64,000 nt of DNA from Endozoicomonas sp965199185. Its GTDB lineage: Bacteria; Pseudomonadota; Gammaproteobacteria; Pseudomonadales; Endozoicomonadaceae. The notes under the pieces were generated by a model, which was not told the origin of the DNA, searched no databases, and saw only the letters and a list, made by a program, of their open reading frames with translations. The stretch is from the NCBI GenBank assembly GCA_965199185.1, contig CBDAQW010000005.1:123073-187072 (forward strand), read 5' to 3'. The number at the start of each line of letters is the position of its first letter. The stretch's first letter is position 1. Shown piece by piece: positions 15,934-24,166 of this stretch. The translations under genes were made by a program, and so were the position numbers.

Positions 15934-16860
15934 ATGGATAAAACGACCTCGCTATTACCTGTAACGGCCATTCTTGCGTCGATTGCAGGCTATTATTTCA
16001 GCCCTGAAGTGGCTCAGCTTAAACCTGCTCTGATGCCTATTATTGCTCTGGTGATGTTCACTATGGGGCTGACGCTCACTTTGGAAGATTTTATTGAAGC
16101 TGTGCAACAGCCTTTACCGCTTATTCTTGGGATTGTTCTCCAGTTTCTTATGATGCCTTTGATTGCCTGGCTACTCAGCCTGGCAATAGGGTTATCTCCT
16201 GAGTTAATGGTGGGTATGATCCTGGTGGGTACAGCCCCCGGCGGCACAGCCTCCAACGTGCTGACTTATCTGGCGGGTGGGCGGGTTGCCCTGTCTATCG
16301 GCATGACGATTTGTTCTACACTGCTTGCTATTTTGATGACCCCTTTGATTACTGGCTTTTATCTTGATTCCATTGTCGAAGTCGATCGGATGGGAATTCT
16401 AATGAGTATTGCCAGAATGATACTAATCCCTGTGGTTGCAAGTATGTTACTAAGATCTGAACTCCCGGGGCTGGTCAAAAGAATACAGCATCTGTTACCG
16501 GGTTTTGCAGTTATCTCTATACCAGTGGCTCTCTGCATTATCGTTGCATTGAATGCCGGGTCTCTGAGCAGCATCAGTTATACCCTGGTGCTGGCGGTTT
16601 TACTGCACAATATATTGGGACTTTTTTCCGGTTACAGCCTTGCGCGGCTATTCGGGCAAAGCAAAAGCACTGCCCGAACCATTGCTATAGAAGTGGGTAC
16701 TCAAAATAGCGGTATGGCTGCGGCTCTGGCAATAAAACATTTTACCGTTGTTGCCGGCATTCCCGGGGCAATGTTCAGCGTGTTACAAAATGTTATGGGT
16801 GCCTTGGTAGCCAACTATTGGCACAAAAAGAAGATTTCTGAGAACACCCTTGACCCTTGA
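15934..16860 (+). CDS. Bile acid:sodium symporter (BASS) family transporter
   Basis: 308 residues with about nine or ten hydrophobic segments. Family signatures are MFTMGLTLTLEDF, GTAPGGTASNVLTYLAGG and EVGTQNSGMAAALA. Bacterial members move organic acids such as pantoate, pyruvate-like keto acids or sulfonates with sodium. Its 4-bp spacing from budA suggests cotranscription and possibly transport of a substrate or product of that enzyme (inference). The pyrB promoter overlaps its last codons. Confidence 0.82.
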   Translation: MDKTTSLLPVTAILASIAGYYFSPEVAQLKPALMPIIALVMFTMGLTLTLEDFIEAVQQPLPLILGIVLQFLMMPLIAWLLSLAIGLSPELMVGMILVGTAPGGTASNVLTYLAGGRVALSIGMTICSTLLAILMTPLITGFYLDSIVEVDRMGILMSIARMILIPVVASMLLRSELPGLVKRIQHLLPGFAVISIPVALCIIVALNAGSLSSISYTLVLAVLLHNILGLFSGYSLARLFGQSKSTARTIAIEVGTQNSGMAAALAIKHFTVVAGIPGAMFSVLQNVMGALVANYWHKKKISENTLDP

Positions 16861-16877
16861 TTGCGTAAGCGTAGAAT
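16850..16877 (+). promoter_or_regulatory. Putative pyrBI promoter
   Basis: TTGACC (16850-16855), 16 bp, then TAGAAT (16872-16877), overlapping the end of the BASS gene. Initiation near 16884 would give a leader of about 230 nt containing the pyrL-like ORF and the attenuator. Confidence 0.5.
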
Positions 16878-16959
16878 ACCGATTGACTTGACGGGAAAGC
16901 CGTACTTGCTTTCAGACAGTAGTCAACCTGAACATACGAAATTAGGAAATCAATGAGTT

Positions 16960-17055
16960 ATGCCAAGACCAGTCTCTGTTAACAACGGCTATCAGCACAG
17001 GCTGTTATCGCTTTTGTTTTCTGGTTATTGCTTCCTCAGTTTCGTCTCATTTTAA
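16960..17055 (+). CDS. pyrL: pyrBI leader peptide (PyrL-like)
   Basis: A 31-codon frame beginning MPRPVSVNN and ending in a Leu/Phe/Ser-rich tail (LLSLLFSGYCFLSFVSF). Its TAA falls on the first base pairs of the attenuator stem, the arrangement used by E. coli pyrL. The coding DNA is U-rich in RNA, as required for UTP-sensitive polymerase pausing. AGGA (16944-16947) is 12 bp upstream. A second ATG at 16953 in another frame has better spacing but gives only nine codons, so which start is used is open. Confidence 0.6.
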   Translation: MPRPVSVNNGYQHRLLSLLFSGYCFLSFVSF

Positions 17056-17081
17056 AAAGCCCCTTCATGGGGCTTTTTTTT
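17054..17081 (+). terminator. pyrBI attenuator
   Basis: Stem AAAAAGCCCC / GGGGCTTTTT with loop TTCAT, followed by T residues, 35 bp before pyrB. With the leader ORF ending at its base, a ribosome close behind polymerase (low UTP) would block hairpin formation and allow pyrBI transcription, as known in enterobacteria. Confidence 0.8.
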
Positions 17082-17115
17082 GTTCCACAACCAATATAAT
17101 AACGGGTATGCATCA

Positions 17116-18036
17116 ATGGGAAACCGATTCTTCAAAAGAGACATCATTTCCATAGCGGATCTGAATAGAGAGGATATGGAGCAACTGCTGGATATAGCAG
17201 CAGAACTAAAACAGAATCCACAGTCGGATTTACTGTCAGGCAAAGTCATTGCCAGCTGTTTTTTCGAAGCTTCTACAAGAACTCGGCTATCTTTTGAGAC
17301 TGCGGTTCAGCGTCTCGGCGGCACATTAATTGGTTTTGCTGATGGCAGCAATACGTCTGCCAAAAAAGGTGAAACGCTGGCAGACTCCATCAAAATCATC
17401 AGCTCTTACACCGATGCGGTCGTCATGCGTCATCCACAGGAAGGTGCGGCAAGACTGGCTGCAGAGTTCTCCAATGTACCCATCATCAATGGTGGCGATG
17501 GCGCAAACCAGCACCCAACACAAACATTGCTTGATCTGTTCAGTATCCGGGAGTGTCAGGGGAAACTGGATAACCTTAAAATCGCCTTTGTAGGTGACTT
17601 AAAATATGGTCGTACGGTGCACTCCCTCACTCAGGCATTAACTCATTTCAATGCCGAATTCAGTTTTATTGCCCCGGACGCACTGGCGATGCCTGACTAT
17701 ATTCTGCAGGAGCTGGATGACAAAGGCATTCACTATCGCATTGCTGAAACCATCGAAGAAGTCGTAGCCAAGACAGACATCATCTATATGACTCGCGTTC
17801 AGAAAGAACGCTTTGATGAAACCGAATACAAACATATTGCCTCCAACTACGTCTTAACCTGCGACACGCTGAAAGAAGCCCCGACACACCTGAAAGTACT
17901 GCACCCTCTGCCACGGGTCGATGAAATTGCCGTTGAAGTGGATAACACCAAGCACGCTTACTACTTTGAACAGGCTCGTAACGGTGTTTACGCCCGTCAG
18001 GCTTTGCTAGCACTAATTCTTAACGAAACCATCTAA
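17116..18036 (+). CDS. pyrB: Aspartate carbamoyltransferase, catalytic subunit
   Basis: 306 residues. It catalyses the first committed step of pyrimidine synthesis (carbamoyl phosphate plus aspartate). The carbamoyl phosphate loop FFEASTRTRLSFE, the 80s loop with Ser and Lys (GSNTSAKKGETLADS), MRHPQEGAAR and VLHPLPRVDEI are all present. ATG 17116 aligns with the E. coli start (MGNRFFKRDIISIADLNRED). It is followed after 23 bp by pyrI, so the class B holoenzyme is expected. Confidence 0.96.
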   Translation: MGNRFFKRDIISIADLNREDMEQLLDIAAELKQNPQSDLLSGKVIASCFFEASTRTRLSFETAVQRLGGTLIGFADGSNTSAKKGETLADSIKIISSYTDAVVMRHPQEGAARLAAEFSNVPIINGGDGANQHPTQTLLDLFSIRECQGKLDNLKIAFVGDLKYGRTVHSLTQALTHFNAEFSFIAPDALAMPDYILQELDDKGIHYRIAETIEEVVAKTDIIYMTRVQKERFDETEYKHIASNYVLTCDTLKEAPTHLKVLHPLPRVDEIAVEVDNTKHAYYFEQARNGVYARQALLALILNETI

Positions 18037-18059
18037 AAAACTATCTGAGGAGCAGGAAA

Positions 18060-18518
18060 ATGAATAACAAACTTCAGGTAGAAGCTATCTGCAACGGTAC
18101 GGTCATTGATCACATTCCAGCAGGTCAGGGTGTGAAAATTCTCGACCGGCTGCATCTGCTGAACAGCGATGCCAGAATCACGGTTGGCTTTAATCTACCG
18201 AGTCAGGAACAAGAAGCCAAAGACATCATTAAAGTCGAAGGCCGCAAGTTCACCGGCCAGGAAGCCAATGAGCTGGCACTGTTTGCTCCCACAGCCACCA
18301 TCAATGTGATTGACGATTACAAGGTGGTGGGTAAGTTCAAAATGTCCACACCCGAGACTCTGAAAGGTGTACTGGGTTGCCCTAACTCCAACTGCATTAC
18401 TCATAACGAACCTGTGGAGAGCTTTTTCTATCTGCGCCAGACAGAAGATGATGTGCAGCTGAAATGCCATTACTGCGAAAAATCATTCAGTAAAAGCATT
18501 GTTGCCGAGCTTCAATAA
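18060..18518 (+). CDS. pyrI: Aspartate carbamoyltransferase, regulatory subunit
   Basis: 152 residues. The N-terminal allosteric domain binds CTP/ATP. The C-terminal zinc domain has the four-Cys set CPNSNC and CHYC that contacts PyrB. AGGAG precedes the ATG. It is encoded immediately after pyrB, as in enterobacteria. Confidence 0.96.
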   Translation: MNNKLQVEAICNGTVIDHIPAGQGVKILDRLHLLNSDARITVGFNLPSQEQEAKDIIKVEGRKFTGQEANELALFAPTATINVIDDYKVVGKFKMSTPETLKGVLGCPNSNCITHNEPVESFFYLRQTEDDVQLKCHYCEKSFSKSIVAELQ

Positions 18519-18526
18519 CATGTTGT

Positions 18527-18550
18527 CCGCCTCTGAATTGAGGCGGCTTT
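18527..18550 (+). terminator. Terminator after pyrI
   Basis: CCGCCTC / GAGGCGG with a 6-nt loop followed by CTTTTC. Confidence 0.75.
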
Positions 18551-18636
18551 TCACCGGTTTCCTACCTATGTCTAATACCTCTACCCCTCTATCAGTACTA
18601 TGATTTCGGCATGATAGGTTTAATAGGCAGATTTGT

Positions 18637-18957
18637 ATGCAGTGTCCTTCTCTTGGTCAGATAATGAGTTTTTGTCGGTTAGAGCCCTCAGAGGTAACTA
18701 CCCCAGAAACAGCTGCGGAGAAAAACCAGAAGTTTGCTGAAGAAGCCACCTTTTTCATATCGCTATTTCAAAAAGTCAGAACCATTCGACGCATGCCTGA
18801 TCCGGAATTAATGCTGGTTCTGGAGAAAGATCAAACTCGCCGCAAGAAACGCAAAGTCAGCAAAAAAGAGAAACCGGAGAAACTCTATTTCAATCGAAAA
18901 CAACCGGATGAAGACCTTCCTGATAATAGCGACAGGCTACTGGAACCCGATGTGTGA
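18637..18957 (+). CDS. Small hypothetical protein, basic C-terminal half
   Basis: Up to 106 residues, with an alternative start at 18664 (MSFCRLEPS). No family recognised. The N-terminal half is mildly acidic. Residues ~68-85 are highly basic (RRKKRKVSKKEKPEK), resembling a nucleic-acid binding tail or a monopartite nuclear localisation signal. The last four codons and the stop come from the inserted palindromic element. Without it and one target repeat, the frame would read DRLLD and stop, so the insertion changed only the extreme C-terminus. Weak ribosome site, hence moderate confidence. Confidence 0.5.
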   Translation: MQCPSLGQIMSFCRLEPSEVTTPETAAEKNQKFAEEATFFISLFQKVRTIRRMPDPELMLVLEKDQTRRKKRKVSKKEKPEKLYFNRKQPDEDLPDNSDRLLEPDV

Positions 18958-19124
18958 CTTTTAATTTCAACATGGCTATCCATGCCACGTGGATCCCGTA
19001 CAGTCCCTGTACGGGATGACAGCAAAGTGCACAAAACCTCTACTAGCTGTCATTCTGTACAGGGAGTGTACAGAACCCATAAGCCATGGATTGGCAACCT
19101 ACGAGATAAAAGTCACACATCGGG
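18944..19124. repeat. MITE-like palindromic element, family A copy 2
   Basis: About 181 bp, in opposite orientation to copy 1. Left end AACCCGATGTGTGACTTTTA; right end reads as its inverse up to CGGG. Flanked by the direct repeat CTACTGG (18937-18943 and 19125-19131). It supplies the stop codon of the small gene to its left. Confidence 0.85.
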
Positions 19125-19195
19125 CTACTGGACTAACTCCGTATTCCCAGAAGCGCAGTAAAGTCGTAAACTTCGTTAATACTTTCTACATTTGA

Positions 19196-20728
19196 ATGGG
19201 ATACGATCCCAATACCAACTCCAGTGCCACACCAGATATCCGAACCCTGTCAGGTTGGATGATTGCCCTGATTTCAGGCACTGAAAGGAACGAGATTAAG
19301 GCATTGAGTGGTTTTCTAGGACTCTTCGGTAAGAGTAAAAGCAAAAAAGAAGCACCGGCTTCTGAACATAGTAAAAGCAAATCCGGGCACAAAACGAGAG
19401 CTTCCAGTAAGAACTCAAATACCCGAAACAAGCGTCATCAGGGCAACAGCAAACCTTCAGGACGAAAACACCCACAGAAGAAAGCGTTACAGCAACCAGC
19501 CTGGGATATTAGTGAGTTTCAGGTCGCACCTGAAGCCGACAAAACCCGCTTCCATGACTTTGACCTGCCTGATCAACTGATGCACGCCATTCAGGATTTA
19601 GGGTTTAAATACTGTACCCCCATTCAGGCCGAAGTACTGGAAAGCACGCTAGCAGGTCGGGATGCTATCGGCAAAGCCCAGACCGGTACTGGCAAAACGG
19701 CTGCATTCCTGCTCAGTACCATCAAACAGCTGGTCGACATTCCTGCACCTGAAACCCGCTATCTTGGTGAACCGCGCGCGGTCATTATTGCTCCTACCCG
19801 TGAACTGGCTCTGCAAATTGGCGAAGATGCTGAAGCACTCACTAAACATCTGCCTTTGCATGTAGTCACTGTGGTGGGCGGTATGGACTATGAAAAACAG
19901 CGCAAACGTTTGAGTGAAAACTATGTTGATATTCTGGTCGCCACCCCCGGACGCTTGCTGGACTATTGCGAACGCAAAGACCTGCATCTGGACCTGGTTG
20001 AGACACTGGTTATTGATGAAGCCGATCGCATGCTGGATATGGGCTTTATTCCACAGGTTCGCCGCATTGTGCGTATGTCGCCCCGACCCGGTGATCGTCA
20101 GACATTGTTGTTCTCTGCTACCTTTACCGACGACGTTCTGCGCCTCGGTGAACAGTGGACCTGGCAACCCGTGAAAGTTGAAATTGAACCCGACAGCGTA
20201 GCCACTGACACTGTTGACCAGAAGATTTACATCCTCACTTCTGAACAGAAATTCCCGCTGCTGGTAAACCTCATTACTCAGCACAAACTGGAGCGGGTGA
20301 TCGTCTTCACTAATCGCCGGGATCAAACTCGCAAGCTGACAGAACAACTACAAAGAGCCGGTATCCGCGCTGATCAGATTTCCGGTGAAGTGCCTCAGAA
20401 CAAACGCCTGAGAACTTTAGAGAACTTCAAGACTGGCAAATTATCGGTTCTGGTAGCCACCGATGTCGCCGGTCGTGGTATTCATATCGATGGAATCAGC
20501 CATGTGATTAACTACAACCTGCCGGAGTCCCCTGACGACTATATCCACCGAATTGGCCGTACGGGTCGTGCTGGCGCCAGCGGTACCAGTATCAGCTTTG
20601 CCTGCGAAGATGACTCCTTCCTGATTCCGGAACTGGAAGAGTTGTTGGGCGATAGTCTAAAAAAAGAATACCCGCCAGAAAACCTGCTAACCACACCTAA
20701 AAAACCACAGAAAAAGCATCATCATTAA
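19196..20728 (+). CDS. rhlB: DEAD-box ATP-dependent RNA helicase RhlB
   Basis: Up to 510 residues. The helicase core from about residue 115 has the Q motif (FHDFDLPDQL..GFKYCTPIQAE), Walker A AQTGTGKT, PTREL, DEAD, SAT and HRIGRTGRAG. RhlB unwinds RNA and in E. coli works in the RNA degradosome. The first ~110 residues are low-complexity Lys/Ser-rich (KSKSKKEAPASEHSKSKSGHK), typical of RNA-binding extensions. The true start is uncertain: a TTG at 19304 would give LSGFLGLFGKSK, which looks like the N-terminus of Pseudomonas-type RhlB, and would shorten the protein to 474 residues. Confidence 0.88.
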   Translation: MGYDPNTNSSATPDIRTLSGWMIALISGTERNEIKALSGFLGLFGKSKSKKEAPASEHSKSKSGHKTRASSKNSNTRNKRHQGNSKPSGRKHPQKKALQQPAWDISEFQVAPEADKTRFHDFDLPDQLMHAIQDLGFKYCTPIQAEVLESTLAGRDAIGKAQTGTGKTAAFLLSTIKQLVDIPAPETRYLGEPRAVIIAPTRELALQIGEDAEALTKHLPLHVVTVVGGMDYEKQRKRLSENYVDILVATPGRLLDYCERKDLHLDLVETLVIDEADRMLDMGFIPQVRRIVRMSPRPGDRQTLLFSATFTDDVLRLGEQWTWQPVKVEIEPDSVATDTVDQKIYILTSEQKFPLLVNLITQHKLERVIVFTNRRDQTRKLTEQLQRAGIRADQISGEVPQNKRLRTLENFKTGKLSVLVATDVAGRGIHIDGISHVINYNLPESPDDYIHRIGRTGRAGASGTSISFACEDDSFLIPELEELLGDSLKKEYPPENLLTTPKKPQKKHHH

Positions 20729-20731
20729 CGC

Positions 20732-20763
20732 AAAACGGCCTGATCTATCAGGCCGTTTTTCAT
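20732..20763 (+). terminator. Terminator after rhlB
   Basis: AAAACGGCCTGA / TCAGGCCGTTTT with a 4-nt loop and a following T run. Confidence 0.85.
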
Positions 20764-20996
20764 TTTCATTAAGAAATAAAAGTAGTAAAAAATTAATTTA
20801 TAGATTTTTATGAAGAGAAATTTTATATGAAATTGAAATATATCTCTTAAATATTAGAAGCAAAATATGACAATTAAAACCCTTTCACACAATAAAAAAA
20901 ATTTTTATGCTACATTGGAATTTCAGCTTGCCGGATGAAAATTTATCGTTAAAAATCAAAATTGAGTGATCCAAAAAACTGACAACGGAGCTGCCT
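20764..20996. other. AT-rich intergenic region before the PhoH-like gene
   Basis: About 230 bp of unusually AT-rich DNA with poly-A/T tracts, compared with balanced composition in the flanking genes. No ORF or repeat is seen. It presumably holds the promoter of the downstream gene. Confidence 0.5.
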
Positions 20997-22400
20997 ATGG
21001 GACACGCCTTGGACACCAGGCCGATCATCTCAACCCATCCAACCACCTACATACTGGACAGTAACGTCTTAATCCACGATCCAAACTCAATACTCAACTT
21101 TGAAGAACATCAGGTCATTATTCCAATCACGGTTCTGGAGGAACTGGATAAGCTCAAAAATGGTAAACAAACGATTGCCGCCGATTGCCGTCAGGCCATT
21201 CGCCTGATTGATAACATTCTGGGCAACGCCTCGCCCGCTGAAATCGAACATGGAGTGCCCATCAAACGAGGCCAACAGAGCGAACCAGCCGGTTCTCTGT
21301 CAATCCTGATGAGCCACGCCGATGAGAACGTCATCGCTCTGCCCACCAGCAATAACGACAACCAGATTATTAACGACATTCGCCAGTACCAGCGAGATCA
21401 TCCGGAGGCTTCCGTTGTACTGGTTACCAAAGACATCAACATGCGTCTCAAAGCCAGAGGCTGCGGCATCCCCACAGAAGACTATCACAGTGACCAGCTT
21501 GTCTCTGATATTAGTATGCTGACCAAAGGCTACATTCACTTCGAAGGCAATTTCTGGGATCGAATCAATGAAGTAAAAACCTCCCAGGCTGATGGCCAGA
21601 CTTTCCACCTACTCAATAAGCAAGAATTCAAAGAAGAACTTTATCTGAACAAATTCCTGACCGACGATCAGGACTTCATCGCCAAAGTGGTTGGCCTGAC
21701 CGACGATGAAGTCACTCTACTCCATTATCCCAAAGAGAGCCTGATGAATCAGGAAGCCTGGGGGCTGAAACCGCTGGACATCCATCAGGGGATGGCACTG
21801 AATCTACTGCTTGATCCTGATGTGCATCTGGTCAACCTGAATGGTGCCGCCGGTTCTGGTAAAACCATTCTGGCACTGGCTGCAGCCATTGAAATGACCA
21901 TTGCCAGCAAACAGTACCGACGCATTATTGCCACCCGTTCCACTCGCGGACTGGATGAAGATATTGGTTTCCTGCCCGGTACCGAAGCTGAAAAAATGGA
22001 ACCCTGGCTGGGTGCCATCACCGATAACCTGGAAGCGTTACACAACGACGATGAATCCACCAACAGCAGTGTGGAATATATTCTGGACCGTGTACCGCTG
22101 CACTTTAAATCACTGAACTATATTCGTGGACGAAGTTTCCAGCACAGTCTGATTATTATCGACGAATGCCAGAACCTGACTCCGCACCAGATAAAAACCA
22201 TCATCACCCGTGCCGGTGTTGGCAGTAAGGTCATCTGCCTGGGCAACCTTGCCCAGATTGATACACCGTATCTGGCAGCCACCAGCTCCGGTTTAACCTA
22301 CATGACAGAACGGTTGAAGAACTTCCCTCATGGAGGCTCCATGCAACTCAAGGGCGTTCCCCGTTCACCACTGGCAGCTTATGCCGAAACCCATCTGTAA
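20997..22400 (+). CDS. PIN domain-PhoH family ATPase (YlaK/PhoH2-like)
   Basis: 467 residues. The N-terminal PIN nuclease-like domain (about 15-150) has acidic positions in YILDSNVLIHDP, VLEELDKLK and VLVTKDINMR. The C-terminal PhoH P-loop ATPase has Walker A GAAGSGKT (about 283-290), LIIIDECQNL (Walker B) and the LGNLAQID sensor. Fusions of this type (PhoH2) are reported to have RNA helicase and RNase activity. GGAG lies upstream of the ATG. No toxin-antitoxin partner gene is adjacent. Confidence 0.88.
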   Translation: MGHALDTRPIISTHPTTYILDSNVLIHDPNSILNFEEHQVIIPITVLEELDKLKNGKQTIAADCRQAIRLIDNILGNASPAEIEHGVPIKRGQQSEPAGSLSILMSHADENVIALPTSNNDNQIINDIRQYQRDHPEASVVLVTKDINMRLKARGCGIPTEDYHSDQLVSDISMLTKGYIHFEGNFWDRINEVKTSQADGQTFHLLNKQEFKEELYLNKFLTDDQDFIAKVVGLTDDEVTLLHYPKESLMNQEAWGLKPLDIHQGMALNLLLDPDVHLVNLNGAAGSGKTILALAAAIEMTIASKQYRRIIATRSTRGLDEDIGFLPGTEAEKMEPWLGAITDNLEALHNDDESTNSSVEYILDRVPLHFKSLNYIRGRSFQHSLIIIDECQNLTPHQIKTIITRAGVGSKVICLGNLAQIDTPYLAATSSGLTYMTERLKNFPHGGSMQLKGVPRSPLAAYAETHL

Positions 22401-22409
22401 TGCAGTTCC

Positions 22410-22436
22410 GGCTATGCACTCTACCAGTGCATAGCC
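22410..22436 (+). terminator. Hairpin after the PhoH-like gene
   Basis: GGCTATGCACT / AGTGCATAGCC, a perfect 11-bp stem with loop CTACC, 10 bp after the stop. No T run. Confidence 0.55.
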
Positions 22437-22546
22437 AATTCCTTCCGATTCCATTTCATCTTTTCATACCGTAAAAACATTGGTACTGCACTGATTTTTG
22501 TCGTAATTAGAACAATGTACTGACAACAATAATGGCGAGATGGTCA

Positions 22547-23896
22547 ATGTTCACCAACAAACTTGTTCTTGAAGATTTTATGCAGGGGCTGGCCAAACGC
22601 AACCCTGATGAACCTGAGTTCTATCAGGCCGTTTATGAAGTCGCCCAAAGCGTTATTCCCTACATCAACCAGAACCCTGATTACATTGAAGCCCGTATTC
22701 TGGAGCGTATGACCGAACCGGATCGTATGGTTATTTTCAGAGTCTGCTGGGAAGACGACGAGGGTAATATAAGAGTCAACCGGGGTTATCGGGTTCAATT
22801 CAACAACGCTATTGGTCCCTACAAGGGAGGGCTACGATTTACCAGCAATCTGACGCTCGATACGTTGAAGTTCCTTGGCTTTGAGCAAACCTTCAAAAAC
22901 AGTCTGACCACACTACCACTCGGTGCAGCCAAAGGGGGAGCTGACTTTAATCCAAAGGGTAAAAGTGATCGCGAAGTTATGCGCTTCTGTCAGTCATTTA
23001 TGACAGAGCTGCATAAACACATTGGTCCATTCACCGATATACCGGCTGGCGATATCGGCGTGGGCGGCCGTGAGATCAGTTATATGTTTGGGCAATACAA
23101 GCGTCTGGAGAATGAGTTTACCGGCGTACTGACTGGTAAAGGCATTTCATACGGTGGTAGCCTGATTCGCAAAGAAGCCACAGGGTATGGCACCGTTTTC
23201 TTTACCCATGAAATGCTCAAGGCTCATGATGTTGAACTAGCAGATAAATCCTGTGTCGTGTCAGGGTCTGGCAATGTGGCTTTATATACCGCCAGAAAAA
23301 TACTCCAGCTCGGTGGTAAAGTGGTGGCCATGTCGGATTCAGGCGGCAGCTTTCACATCGAAGAAGGCATCAGTTCAGAACAGCTGGACTATTTGATTGA
23401 TCTGAAAGAAAACCGCCGGGGGCGATTGCAAGAATTCGCTGAACATTTCCAGTGTCAATTTTATCCACAAGCCAAAGTCTGGCAGTTCCCCTGTGAGATT
23501 GCTTTCGCCTGCGCCACCCAGAATGAACTCAATCATGACGACGCCCGGCAACTGAAAACCAATGGCTGTTTGGCCATTGCTGAAGGTGCCAACATGCCCT
23601 GCACCTTAGAAGCGGTTCACTTCATTCAGGACAATAATATCCTGTTTGCTCCAGCCAAGGCAGCCAATGCGGGTGGTGTGGCTGTATCGGGTCTGGAGAT
23701 GTCTCAAAACAGTATGAGACTATCCTGGGGCATTGATGAACTGGAAGCGCGTTTGCAGACCATCATGAATAAAATTCACCAGCAAACCATCCAGTACGGC
23801 ACTCAATCAGATGGCAGCATTAATTACGTTCAGGGCGCCAATATTGCTGGTTTCACCAAAGTCGCCAATGCCATGATGTCTTACGGTGTGGTGTAA
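22547..23896 (+). CDS. gdhA: NADP-specific glutamate dehydrogenase
   Basis: 449 residues from this start. It interconverts 2-oxoglutarate plus ammonia and glutamate. It aligns throughout with E. coli GdhA: NRGYRVQFNNAIGPYKGGLRF, the catalytic Lys region PLGAAKGGADFNPKGKS, PAGDIGVGGREI and the Rossmann motif VSGSGNVALYTA. ATG 22547 is preceded by GAGATGG and gives MFTNKLVLEDF. An in-frame ATG at 22532 adds five residues but lacks a ribosome site. Confidence 0.93.
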   Translation: MFTNKLVLEDFMQGLAKRNPDEPEFYQAVYEVAQSVIPYINQNPDYIEARILERMTEPDRMVIFRVCWEDDEGNIRVNRGYRVQFNNAIGPYKGGLRFTSNLTLDTLKFLGFEQTFKNSLTTLPLGAAKGGADFNPKGKSDREVMRFCQSFMTELHKHIGPFTDIPAGDIGVGGREISYMFGQYKRLENEFTGVLTGKGISYGGSLIRKEATGYGTVFFTHEMLKAHDVELADKSCVVSGSGNVALYTARKILQLGGKVVAMSDSGGSFHIEEGISSEQLDYLIDLKENRRGRLQEFAEHFQCQFYPQAKVWQFPCEIAFACATQNELNHDDARQLKTNGCLAIAEGANMPCTLEAVHFIQDNNILFAPAKAANAGGVAVSGLEMSQNSMRLSWGIDELEARLQTIMNKIHQQTIQYGTQSDGSINYVQGANIAGFTKVANAMMSYGVV

Positions 23897-23926
23897 AATT
23901 CTTGCGGTAAGCTCGCTGGTTTTCCT

Positions 23927-24090
23927 CGTAGGTCGGTTTCCCCAGAAGGGAGAAGCCGACAATAAAGCCAACAATGCGCACAAATATCAAATTTATACAT
24001 CGCTTTATGAGAGGCTTGGTGTTATCGGATCATTTTATTGTTGGCTCTTGTGCCCTATGGGTATCTGCCCTTCGGGCAGAAACCAACCGC
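23927..24090. repeat. Palindromic repeat family B, copy 1
   Basis: About 164 bp, beginning CGTAGGTCGGTTTC and ending GGCAGAAACCAACC. Mirrored inner blocks are AAGCCAACAA and TTGTTGGCT. Shares most of its sequence with 24933-25098 and, in part, 27286-27340. Confidence 0.75.
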
Positions 24091-24166
24091 CATAAGTCTA
24101 CCCAAGCGGCACACTCTCAACTAACATGGACTTCACCAAACAATAAACTACCGGAAGAGATCAGCC

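Noticed and set aside
19649..20347. 232-codon frame opposite rhlB
   Set aside because: It covers the helicase motifs in antisense and has no independent support.
20997..22400. PIN-PhoH protein as a toxin-antitoxin module
   Set aside because: No short antitoxin-like ORF lies upstream; the preceding 230 bp are AT-rich and non-coding.
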